Shown piece by piece: positions 9,623-18,324 of a stretch of DNA of 64,000 nucleotides. The notes under the pieces were generated by a model. The model was not told the origin of the DNA. It was given only the letters and a program-made list of their open reading frames with translations, and ran no database searches. The stretch is from assembly GCF_000970085.1 (NCBI RefSeq), contig NZ_CP009506.1, positions 496,001 to 560,000 on the forward strand. Direction: 5' to 3'. How positions within the stretch are numbered: position 1 is the first letter of the stretch; every line of letters starts with the position of its first letter. Made by a program: the position numbers and the translations under genes. Source of the DNA: Methanosarcina siciliae T4/M. Lineage in GTDB: Archaea; Halobacteriota; Methanosarcinia; Methanosarcinales; Methanosarcinaceae.

Positions 9623-9735
9623 TGGGAAATGCGCAATTTATGTATTGACAGTTTATCTAATCGAACGAGGATCAATAATCCTTAACTATATATTACAATC
9701 TTTCAATATATTTTCAATAGTAAAGGAGGTTTTTG

Positions 9736-10212
9736 GTGCCCGAAGTCACTATTGTTGAACTTAGCCCTCAACTTGTGCTTGGTATGCGTAAGACCGGAGC
9801 TTACAGGGAGATCCCGGTAATGTTTCAGAGAATTTGTGAGTTTGCTTTAAGCAAAAATATTCCGCTTGCCACCTACCCTGCTTTTCTCTGTCATGAGATC
9901 ACAGTTGAAGAAGTCCAGAAAGCTGATGAAGAGGGAAATGCTGATATTGAAGTTGTATTCCCTATCTATGAATTTGTTGAAATTACCGGGGATGAGGAAA
10001 TTAAGGTCTATAAGCTTCCGGGAGGGAAAATGGCAAAGATTGTTCATAAGGGCCCTTACGAGGAATGCACCCTCGCTTATGAAAAACTATTTTCCTGGAT
10101 TTCAGAGAATGGAAAAAGAATTACTGGTCCTGTCCGTGAAGTATATCTTAATGATCCTCGAGAAGTTCAGCCTGAAGAGATATTGACTGAAATTTATGCT
10201 CCTCTGGAATGA
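9736..10212 (+). CDS. GyrI-like / effector-binding (AraC-E type) small-molecule-binding protein
   Basis: A 158-residue stand-alone effector-binding domain. The family pattern is visible in EVVFPIYEFVEITGDEEIKVYKLPGG, where the GyrI-like fold puts a hydrophobic strand plus Glu in a binding cleft. Further markers are AKIVHKGPYEECTLAYEKL and YLNDPREVQPEEILTEIYAP. Such proteins bind hydrophobic or cationic small molecules, and some (SbmC/GyrI) protect gyrase; the ligand here is unknown. GGAGG at 9725-9729 is six bases before the GUG at 9736, so I start there rather than at the UUG one codon earlier. It is a single gene immediately right of the inner tRNA-Val remnant and may be cargo of the integrated element. 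Confidence 0.85.
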   Translation: MPEVTIVELSPQLVLGMRKTGAYREIPVMFQRICEFALSKNIPLATYPAFLCHEITVEEVQKADEEGNADIEVVFPIYEFVEITGDEEIKVYKLPGGKMAKIVHKGPYEECTLAYEKLFSWISENGKRITGPVREVYLNDPREVQPEEILTEIYAPLE

Positions 10213-10349
10213 TACGGTGAAGAATCTTACTCCGGAAAACATAAGTATTTGTAAATATCAGTTAGTTATTAGTTAATAACCTTTTATTACATAGTCATCA
10301 TTAAAAGCAAAATCCTAAAAGCTGTTACAAACCTACTGGAGACAAAGAA

Positions 10350-10628
10350 ATGGCAGAAGCATTAAACTCCGATAAAGCAAAACCTTCTCCAACTCTTAAC
10401 ACTATTCTTATGGTAGAAGACACTCTGCAAAACAGCCCTGACAGTGTTGTGACAGTTGCCGAACTCAAAAAAATGCTGCCAAGACAGGTAAACCATAACA
10501 CACTGATGGTTATTCTGGACTATCTGGAGCAGAGCAATAAGATTGCTGTTGGACTTAGGGGAATAACCTGGATTCACAGCAGGAATGAAAACCTGAGAAA
10601 GGCAGTGGTTCAGGGACTTGAATTATGA
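10350..10628 (+). CDS. winged-helix protein, likely antitoxin of the downstream RelE-like gene
   Basis: A 92-residue protein. Residues ~18-80 look like a winged helix (LNTILMVEDTLQNSP, VVTVAELKKMLPRQVNHNTL, MVILDYLEQSNKIAVG, then the wing GLRGITWIHS). Its stop codon overlaps the start of the next gene (ATGA at 10625-10628), the usual sign of translational coupling in toxin-antitoxin pairs. Small archaeal wHTH proteins paired with RelE/ParE-type toxins normally bind both their promoter and the toxin. A GGAGA motif lies 10 bases upstream. Toxin-antitoxin pairing is inferred from size, overlap and partner, not from recognised sequence identity. Confidence 0.65.
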   Translation: MAEALNSDKAKPSPTLNTILMVEDTLQNSPDSVVTVAELKKMLPRQVNHNTLMVILDYLEQSNKIAVGLRGITWIHSRNENLRKAVVQGLEL

Positions 10629-10975
10629 AATATATTCGAGTAATCCTGACCCCTGAAGCCGCAGATGCATACAATTCTCTCATTAGTAGAGCACCTGAAT
10701 CAAAGCAAGAAGAGATAATCCTTAATGCTTTCCTTTAGAAAGTGGAACTTCTAAAGGAGAATGTCCATTATGGTCAACCAATTGCCAAAAAACTGATTCC
10801 TGCGGAATATAAAACCAGGTATGGAATAACGAATCTATTTAGAGTTGAACTTCCTAATTTCTGGAGGATGCTTTATACGCTTACAGCGGGAAGTTCAGGT
10901 ATTGAAATTATCGTATTGGTGCTTGACATAATTGACCATAAAAAGTACGATAAAAAATTCGGTTATAATAAGTGA
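10625..10975 (+). CDS. RelE/ParE-type toxin-like protein with an in-frame UAG (possible pyrrolysine)
   Basis: Read through the UAG at 10736-10738, the frame gives 116 residues: MKYIRVILTPEAADAYNSLI at the start, then LNAFL-UAG-KVELLKENVHYG, KKLIPAEYKTRYGITNLFRV, FWRMLYTL and VLDIIDHKKYDKKFGY. This is a complete RelE-like layout: N-terminal strand, helical hairpin, then strands ending in the IVLVLDIIDHKKYDKKFG tail, where RelE-type toxins carry catalytic or binding residues. The UAG lies at codon 38, in the second helix. The rest of the frame is intact on both sides. In Methanosarcina UAG can be decoded as pyrrolysine, and this window contains two such genes. Alternatives: a CAG-to-TAG nonsense mutation that inactivates the toxin, or restart at the GUG at 10742. 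Confidence 0.65.
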
Positions 10976-11049
10976 ATTTTGGTCAATTGATAGCGATTCA
11001 TCGGTGGTTATCAGCTCTATGTGAGTTTAAGTGTGTCTATCATACTTGA
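10976..11049. other. short intergenic gap between convergent genes
   Basis: 74 bp between the toxin-like gene and the leftward helicase gene. No specific signal recognised. Confidence 0.3.
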
Positions 11050-14000
11050 TTATTCATCAATACCTTCCAACACGCGCCACACCCTACGGTAGGTTCTACC
11101 ATTCGCACCCATAGCTTGCTTCCAGTCATCTTCACTTAGTTCAACCAGCATATTTCGCACCTTAGGCAATGGTTCCTCTGTCTGAACACTTAAATAGTCC
11201 GCCATTGACGTTGCTGCCGAACGAGGAATTCCCAATAGTCGAAGCACAATCGCCTCATCACTATTAACTCCGTAAAAAACTCTAGATGGAAGATTCCTAA
11301 GCTTTTTCATACTTTCGTCATCGAGATTTTCACCAGTAATGGCTAATAGTGCCCCAAGCCCCCAAGAGGCAGTCTGCGTTAGTTTCCCAAAAAGGTTTTG
11401 CCCACATTTAGTCAACGCGGTGACTGTATCCTCATTTTCATTCTGAAAGTACCACTGAGCGATTTCTCCAATTGATGCTCCACCTACCCAGTCTTTTACA
11501 ATTGAAGCTAACTTATTTCCATCGGGTCCATCGCCACCGGTTGCTTCTTTAAGGTTTTCACGTAGCTCAGGAACTCTTAGTAGAACACCCATCATGTCCT
11601 GAAGATCATTATTTCTTGAATCAAAAAGATTCTCAGTATTCCATGAAGCCGAATCAATGTTTCCTTTATGTTGCAAGATTGTCTTTATACTTTGTAGAGA
11701 AAATCCTGTGCTGTCCACTAACTTCAATGGTTGACCAGGTTTTTGAAAGTATTTCGTGTATTCTTCAATCCCATCTAATAGGCGGAGGGCAATTTGGCTA
11801 TCCTTTGTACGCAATTTTTCAAAACCGAGTGTGCCTCTGAGTACTTGTTCTATCTCTTCAGAGAAAGTATCCGGTTCTCCCATCTGACGATAAGTGTGAA
11901 CAAGGTATTGCAGGAAACTTGACCATTCAGGAATATTATATACAATTGCTCCAAGGTCACCAAGTTGCTCGCCAGCAGCCTTAGCTAAATCTATCAAGGC
12001 TGAATTAAGATCCCCGGTGTTGTTATTAATGAAAACTCGGAGTGCATCTGCTTTCTGTTTGTTGTTAGCGGCCAGAGCAATCACTCCTAATTGACCTTGT
12101 GATACACGACCTGCACGCCCAGCAATATTCCAAAAGTCTTCTGCTGGCATATTATATGCACCCTTTTTTTCACTAAAATACTGGTGAGAGGCCATAACCA
12201 CCCCACTAACAGGGAAGTTAATGCCCTGCGCAATGGTGGTGGTAGCAATCAGGAAATCCAGTCGGGACTTTTCAAAGAGCCACTCCATCAAAACTCGAAC
12301 CTCCTCAGGTAATCCTGAGTGGTGTACACCAATTCCATAATCAAGAAGTTCGATTAAAGGAAAATCTTCGCCAAGTTCCAATCGCAGAAACTCCTGAACA
12401 AGTCTGACATCTTCATCATTTGCACGTTTAAAGTTCTCTTCAATTTTGAATTTTCTAGCAAGTGACCATACCCAATCGGGACGTGCATGCATGACGATGA
12501 CTGGACCACGACCCTTAAGATACTGGGCCGTAATTGCTGCAATCTCTCCATTTTTGTTCGCCTGGGAGAAATATGGGGCAATAGACGTTGATTTCGGTAA
12601 AGGGATTATTTCCTCCAGCGCGATAGTCTTACGCGTTGTGTGAACAGTTTCGAAATTCAGATGATAATCAAAACTTCTGCCTTTTATATGCCTTCCTTTT
12701 ACTGCTTCAACAATCCCAATTGCTCGGTCATTGGGTTGCCAATCTAGAGAGAGACTGATATCTTCCGAGCTTGTTCCCCCTAACCAGCGAGCAACTTCAC
12801 GGGCATTTTGAATGAATGGTGTCAGTAGAAGGAACTGTGCATAGCGGCATTCTTTGTTAATAGTTGCTAAAAGCAACTCCAATTTTAGCCCTCTATGTTC
12901 ATCCTGAATATTATGTGCCTCGTCGACGACAACCAAGGTCAGAGGACGTCCAATTTTTTCTTCCCAGCCTTGACGAAGCATAAGGTCCAGTTTTTCGGGT
13001 GTAGTGACAAGGATTCTGAATTTCTGCCCGATGTCATTCTCTTGGAGAATATGCATCTCTATATTGTCGATTTCTAAAGCAGGGCTGACTTTTTCAACAA
13101 TTAGGGATAATGGAGCAAAATCTTGGCGCAATTGTCTTGTTACTTGATTGACCAAAGCTCTTGATGGAGCAAGGTAAGCAACCCATCCTTCTTCTTCATC
13201 AAACTGATTAAGAGCTTGAAGGATACGGAACTGTGCAATCAATGTTTTTCCACTGGAAGTAGGCAGGCTGACGACGACGGCTCGTCGACTTGAACCAAGT
13301 AGCCCTTTCTCTAGCAAAGTTCTTCTTTGAGGAGGTAGAACATCGAACAAGGCTTTGTCACCACGTCCTTTATCCACTAGAGTCTCAACAAATTTTATCA
13401 CTTTAGGATAGGCTGCCCTAGTCACTGTCCATATAGAATTCTCGACCATTTGTGAAGAAGCCGCAGCTAGTAGACGCGCAAGTGGTTCCAATTCTATCAT
13501 ACGGGCATTTTCACAGACTGCAAACACTCGGTCAAAATGCGTATCAAGCAACTGATTAACTTGGTAGTTACCTTCAACAGCACCATCTGTAATGAACAGT
13601 GCAAAAATTTCTCCTGTTTTGGCAAGGTGATAAAGCCCAATGAGTTCTAAAGCTGCTGCTTTAGCATGAACCGGTTCCATACTATCAAGATAGGTATTTT
13701 CAAACTCATTTTGCCTATTCCTGAGTTCCGCAATTCTCTGCAACACAATGTCGCGATCTTCCCAACCTTTTTTACGAATTAGGCGCAACCATACATCGAC
13801 AATGGTCGCCCAAGTTCTCTTGCCCCAATCATCACTGTCAGTTGGAAGTACAGGCCATTCTTCTTGGCGAAGCATTCTGGCCGCATCTGCACCCTTGTCT
13901 CCAAGCACTGCCAAAGCGGACATGCGCAATATCTGAATCGAAGCCTTAAGAGGTTCGTTGGGTAGCGGTAGTACGCGGAGAAGGCGGAATGCATCTGCTG

Positions 14001-14220
14001 CACTTTCTCGCATTGCTCTCAGCTTTGCATCATCTTCTTCAAATCGTTCCAGAGTAAGATCTAGTGATGCTAGTTCCAGAGCATTAGCGACATCCTGAAC
14101 AAGCCTCAAGTCCACATCAGGCTCTTTCTTAATTATCTCCCGGTAGACTTGAATGCGATTTGCAATATCAAGTGCTTCTCTTCGTTTTTCGTGGAGAGAG
14201 TCTAACAACAAAGAAGTCAT
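11050..14220 (-). CDS. large superfamily 2 (Ski2-like) helicase of a two-gene nuclease/helicase defence module (Hachiman HamB-like)
   Basis: A 1056-residue protein. After an all-helical ~300-residue N-terminal region come the SF2 motifs: Walker A SLPTSSGKT (about 318-326), Ia APSRALVNQ, Ib TTPEKLD, II VVVDEAHN (DEAH 433-436) and III LLLTPF. The second RecA lobe has GVHHSGLP, motif V ATTTIAQGINFP and motif VI NIAGRAGR (about 698-705), typical of Ski2-like helicases. A ~350-residue helical C-terminal region follows. Its start overlaps the stop of the upstream nuclease-like gene by four bases (ATGA), so the two are translated together. A DEAD/DEAH helicase with a DUF1837-like PD-(D/E)xK partner is the layout of the Hachiman (HamA-HamB)/AbpAB antiphage system. 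Assignment to that family is by architecture; a divergent relative is possible. Confidence 0.75.
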   Translation of the reverse strand: MTSLLLDSLHEKRREALDIANRIQVYREIIKKEPDVDLRLVQDVANALELASLDLTLERFEEDDAKLRAMRESAADAFRLLRVLPLPNEPLKASIQILRMSALAVLGDKGADAARMLRQEEWPVLPTDSDDWGKRTWATIVDVWLRLIRKKGWEDRDIVLQRIAELRNRQNEFENTYLDSMEPVHAKAAALELIGLYHLAKTGEIFALFITDGAVEGNYQVNQLLDTHFDRVFAVCENARMIELEPLARLLAAASSQMVENSIWTVTRAAYPKVIKFVETLVDKGRGDKALFDVLPPQRRTLLEKGLLGSSRRAVVVSLPTSSGKTLIAQFRILQALNQFDEEEGWVAYLAPSRALVNQVTRQLRQDFAPLSLIVEKVSPALEIDNIEMHILQENDIGQKFRILVTTPEKLDLMLRQGWEEKIGRPLTLVVVDEAHNIQDEHRGLKLELLLATINKECRYAQFLLLTPFIQNAREVARWLGGTSSEDISLSLDWQPNDRAIGIVEAVKGRHIKGRSFDYHLNFETVHTTRKTIALEEIIPLPKSTSIAPYFSQANKNGEIAAITAQYLKGRGPVIVMHARPDWVWSLARKFKIEENFKRANDEDVRLVQEFLRLELGEDFPLIELLDYGIGVHHSGLPEEVRVLMEWLFEKSRLDFLIATTTIAQGINFPVSGVVMASHQYFSEKKGAYNMPAEDFWNIAGRAGRVSQGQLGVIALAANNKQKADALRVFINNNTGDLNSALIDLAKAAGEQLGDLGAIVYNIPEWSSFLQYLVHTYRQMGEPDTFSEEIEQVLRGTLGFEKLRTKDSQIALRLLDGIEEYTKYFQKPGQPLKLVDSTGFSLQSIKTILQHKGNIDSASWNTENLFDSRNNDLQDMMGVLLRVPELRENLKEATGGDGPDGNKLASIVKDWVGGASIGEIAQWYFQNENEDTVTALTKCGQNLFGKLTQTASWGLGALLAITGENLDDESMKKLRNLPSRVFYGVNSDEAIVLRLLGIPRSAATSMADYLSVQTEEPLPKVRNMLVELSEDDWKQAMGANGRTYRRVWRVLEGIDE

Positions 14221-15014
14221 GACAAAACTCCACCTCTAATTTGATCAATTAGCTGGTCCAAGCTCCATGGCAAATATAAGGCTACAAGGTTGCAGTTTGT
14301 TGGAGATACTAGTGTTTTCCTTAGAACCTTTCCTCGACCAGATAAATCGAGCTCATTGGGTGATGTATCCCTTATTAGCACACCAAAAATAGCCATTTGT
14401 TTATTTCCTGAGTTAAAGAATGCTATCGATGCTTGGTCAAAGACCGATTCATATTTGGTGCCCTTCACTCGTGGAAGAAGCCACCTCAGTAGCTGATTAA
14501 TTATCGTGAGATTGTTGGCCAATTTATCAATTTGATGTCCCATTTGTCCACTACGTCCAGACATGACCTGTGGAGGTATCTTCTGTTCGCCAGAAGTCTT
14601 AACTTCGCCTAGTGCAAAACGATAACCTAGTCCATCATTGATAAAACCTACAATGTCGGCTCCCGGCAAACTTCCAAAAGGATTACGTTTATCCCGTTCC
14701 ATGTTCCAAGGAAAAACGACCCCATGACTATGTATTAGATATGCCTCAGCCAAAGCCTCACCTGCGGCCCATGCCCGCTCTTCTGGTACGTCAGCATTCA
14801 AAACTGCTTTCAAACTTTTCTGACCCATGCCAGTCAATGAAAGACCTTTAAGGTGGCTACTGAAATCATCCCTTCCAGATGTATCATCCAAACGACTTGC
14901 GACGTCGTCCTTCAGAAAAACTAGGAATGAACCATTATTTGTAAATTTCAAACCGCGCCATGATACGGAGGCATGATTATTCTCATACTCAATATTTGCA
15001 AAGGTTAGACTCAT
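14217..15014 (-). CDS. PD-(D/E)xK nuclease-like protein, HamA/DUF1837-like partner of the helicase
   Basis: 265 residues. A nuclease-like core is visible: a helix with Glu in AWAAGEALAEAYLIHSHG (about 81-98), Asp120 in LPGADIVGF, then Glu137-x-Lys139 in YRFALGEVKTSGEQ. This fits the E...D...E-x-K layout of PD-(D/E)xK enzymes, and the GE/D/GExK spacing recalls DUF1837 (HamA). The C-terminal part has hydrophobic strands (SIAFFNSGNKQMAIFGVLIR, then LVALYLPWSLDQLIDQI). It is the first gene of a two-gene leftward operon with the helicase (overlap ATGA). In Hachiman the nuclease is held by the helicase and released on damaged or invading DNA; that role is transferred here by analogy only. Confidence 0.65.
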   Translation of the reverse strand: MSLTFANIEYENNHASVSWRGLKFTNNGSFLVFLKDDVASRLDDTSGRDDFSSHLKGLSLTGMGQKSLKAVLNADVPEERAWAAGEALAEAYLIHSHGVVFPWNMERDKRNPFGSLPGADIVGFINDGLGYRFALGEVKTSGEQKIPPQVMSGRSGQMGHQIDKLANNLTIINQLLRWLLPRVKGTKYESVFDQASIAFFNSGNKQMAIFGVLIRDTSPNELDLSGRGKVLRKTLVSPTNCNLVALYLPWSLDQLIDQIRGGVLS

Positions 15015-15409
15015 GACGCAGCCTCTGTGTATTTGCTTTGAAACTCACCTTGAATTGAACAACTCACCAGTCCGTTTGCGTATACCAGTCATGCAATCTA
15101 TTTTTCGGCTTCAAAGATTTTAATTTCTCCAGACCTAATTTTAGGAAGAACGATATCTCGGATTCCACTCAGAACCTGTATTTATCGTTTATTATTATGA
15201 ATAACAGATAGTAGTTGTATAATAATATTGTGAAAGTGGTCTAAGAGCGTACTTTTAATTAAATAATATTTGTAACCTGAGTTCTCATATTTTAAGCGCA
15301 TATATCAAGTTCCGTAAATCTATCGTTCCAATTGATTACGGTTTTCAAAATTAAATCCTTAGTTCGTGTGCTTAAATTTAAGCACATAATTCGACATCAG
15401 TAGAGTTTT
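15015..15409. other. promoter region of the nuclease/helicase operon; contains an 18-bp perfect palindrome
   Basis: No gene. AT-rich DNA holds the leftward operon promoter, and at 15368-15385 the perfect palindrome GTGCTTAAATTTAAGCAC. The palindrome lies just left of the IS110-type remnant and could be part of that element's end or an operator. Confidence 0.4.
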
Positions 15410-15658
15410 ATGCGCCTAAAAAGCCGGAATCTAGGTATAAAACATTTAGATGATGAAATTGAAGTTATGGATAGAGATATTTTCAATTATGTTTACAAAA
15501 ACCATAAGCGAGAAATGGGAATTTTTATATTAGTTCCAAGAATTGGAGAACTTAGGGCGGGAACTCTTATTGCTGAAATAGGAAATTTCAGGGATTTTGT
15601 ATCTGGAGATAAACTTACTTCATGGCTTGGTCTGGTTCCAAATGTATATCAATCATAA
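15410..15658 (+). pseudogene. IS110-family transposase fragment (C-terminal IS116/IS902-type domain)
   Basis: 82 codons ending in tandem stops. The C-terminal half matches the IS110-family signature region: FILVPRIGELRAGTLIAEIG, NFRDFVSGDKLTSWLGLVP and NVYQS. In intact transposases this continues for another ~60-80 residues; here homology stops at 15650 and a group II intron begins at 15676. The N-terminal RuvC-like DEDD domain is missing. A remnant, not functional. Confidence 0.75.
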
Positions 15659-16056
15659 TATGGCATATTATTACAGTGCGACAAGAAGTTATGTCATGAA
15701 TTGCATGAATGCTGCCCTTTCCATTTGGGGTAACCCTACCAGAATGTGCATTAGTAGCAATACAGGTGTGCAAAGCTTCTGGGACAATGTGAATTCCTCT
15801 GGAAATCCAGTTCAGACGGTTTGCTAGGGTAAGGGTTCTATGGAGAATGTAAAGTGAACCATTGTAAGAGTCGTCAGGTGCAACAAGCGAAATTGGATTG
15901 ACACGCTTGAACCAAAATGGTACGAAATCAGGCTTTAATGGCTTGTAATATGTTAAAGCAAATGGACAAACGGTTTCCGGCTTATAGATGGCCCCTAAAG
16001 AACCCATAATTGTTCATGACATAGAACTTGGTAAGCCCTATTTGTTCCCTTTAAAG

Positions 16057-18154
16057 CTCACATTTCGACCCCCCCTTTAATTTTCCCCTGAATTATGGTT
16101 CAATTACCATAATTTCTAGTTAATCCCATCAGTTCTTTTTTGAAAAAGTTCAAACTCTTGATTTCATTAACCAAGTGTTACATCACAAACTGTATAGCTA
16201 CCGCTACATATTTTCCGAAATATAACCTTTTATTCAGCCTTATTCAGGAAGTTCACCCAGACTCGAGATTCAAGCCCAGTAGCTTTACCAACTTGTTCAG
16301 GTGATCTACTTTTCCATTTTTTGTGATAATCACACGCTTTCCATCTATAGTCATGATATAATGGAAGGAAAGCAACCTCAGCATTTTTTCTGCTGTAGGG
16401 TTTTTCAGGATAGACCTCCCAAAATCAATACGTAAAGGCTCATTTTCCTTTTTCAGATTTTCTCTTGCTGTAATCCTCATAAGTACCCTTACTAATAAGG
16501 AAACATGCAGCAGCATAAGCAATGCTTCAATACGTTCTGGTTTTTCCAGAAATATCCTGTAAAACATAGAAGGTTTTTTCAATTCTTCAAAGTTCGTTTC
16601 AACAACTTGTTGGTTTTTATATAACTGAAAGATTTCCTTATTGTTTTTTGTATCGAAGGGAACATTTGTAATCAGTACTACAGTTTCCAACGACTGATGG
16701 CGCTTTTTCCATTTTTTCCTTGTTTTGCTCAAGGCTTTTGAGTTTAACGTAAAATTCACTGGTGATTTTCAATTTTTGTTGACTCTTGGAGGGTCTTCCT
16801 TTCGGTCTTTTTTCAATTGTTTCTTCTTGGATCTCAAATGTGACATTGAATAATGAGGGTTTGTACTTCTTAGCAAATTCATCCATTGCTTTCCTGGCAT
16901 CTGCTTCGCAAGCGAATGGTTTTTTAAACTCTTTCTTTATTCCTTCCTCAATTTTTTCTCGTTCCTTTTTACTTTCATTGGCTAACCTTTCATCACCATC
17001 AAGCTTTCTAAAAACGACTAACCGACATTCATTTCCATGAACAATTTTATCAAAACCTTGCACTTCATACTTTGTTGCTCTTTTAGATTCTTCATCTTTA
17101 CAGCAAGGTCCTACGTATTCCCATTCATTGAGCGAATAAGCCTCAGATACAGTCTTTTCTGCAATCCTGGAACAGAATTTCTCTGGGCACCTGGAGATGA
17201 AACTGAAAGGATTTGTTTTATCGAAAAGGACTCCAAAATTCTTTTTATTCACCAGTTTCGAATCTGCTATGAAGATCGAATCACTATACATTTCACCAAA
17301 TAAATCCCTGAAATGGCGCATAGCATCTGGGAGCCAAACAGTATCAGCAGTGTTCCCATCAAGTGTTTCTGTGTAAAGAGGAAGTCCTAATTCGTTTGTA
17401 ATCATTCCGCTCATAATTTGTTTTTTATCAGGACGCTTATCTTTGCTATAACCGTAAGTGACCTTCAAACCTTCATAATTTTCCTCTTCACAAACCTTAG
17501 AATCTCCGTAGTAAACATGAGATGTAGTGTCCACTTGGAATATTCGACCGAATGGAATTTTGAAGTTTGCAAAAACTTGTGATACTACCATGCTGAAAAG
17601 ACCTGGGCAACCTGCTTCATGAACTCGATCCAGCAACAGACCTAAACAATCATCATTGAAGTATGAGTGGGGATAATCTTTTCCAAAAACAAGCTCAGTA
17701 TCCATGAATTCAACAATCTCTTCAACAGAGCATAAAGGATATCGTTTATCTGCGCGAAAAAAAGGAGTTAGCACTATACTCAGTGCCAGAGTTCCTGGCG
17801 GAACTCTCCATTGATCTCGATCCCATTGGATGTTGTCATTGATAATGGCTTCAAAAGAAATTTGATTTAAATAATGTTTAGGAGCCAAAACTGTGAATGG
17901 GGTCGTATTTGTCTGTGGAAATTCATTTGTATTCAAGTGTTCGGAAATATTATCACAGTTGGAAGTATTTTTCATGCGAGATAACTCTCTGTTTTTATTT
18001 TAGGCTTTGAAGAATTTGTTTGTTATGTTATGTATTATATGCAGGACGTTATAAAAATCAAATCCTTAGGAATAATGTGAAGATGAGAATCGTTTATAAA
18101 AATTGAATGAAGAAAAAATTAGGTCTTATCGGGAAGATGGGGTCGAAATGTGAG
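16057..18154 (-). mobile_element. IS1634-type insertion sequence inside group II intron C
   Basis: A 2098-bp element with 16-bp perfect terminal inverted repeats CTCACATTTCGACCCC / GGGGTCGAAATGTGAG, flanked on both sides by TTAAAG (6-bp target duplication). It encodes one leftward transposase, now frameshifted. The same terminal repeats bound a short non-coding element at 21921-22208. Confidence 0.9.
16253..17975 (-). pseudogene. IS1634-type transposase, frameshifted
   Basis: The start is ATG at 17975. The first frame (445 codons) runs KHYLNQISFEAIINDNIQWD, then VDTTSHVYYGDS and YGYSKDKRPDKKQIMSGM (first DDE Asp region), YTETLDGNTADTVWLPDAM and SIFIADSKLVNKKN (second Asp), to about 16680. 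The remaining conserved part (LITNVPFDTKNNKEIFQLY, NQQVVETNFEELKKPSMFYR) is in another frame and ends at 16253. The two frames overlap over 16638-16759, with the switch likely near TACTACAGTTTCC. The YKNQQVVETNFEELK part includes the catalytic Glu of the DDE triad. Inactive unless the shift is programmed; a single-frame transposase is normal for this family. Confidence 0.85.
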
Positions 18155-18324
18155 TTAAAGGGGGTAGAAACTTCGTAAGGAGCAACAATGACAAAGAGGG
18201 TAGAGGATTCAGTAAAAAGCGAATGCCAGTCTATAATGGACTGGATAAGGGTTCAAACTTTGCCTTAATCCGAAAGGATGCAGACTTACTGATGGTGTTC
18301 TATTGTATGAAAGGAGGCAAACTT

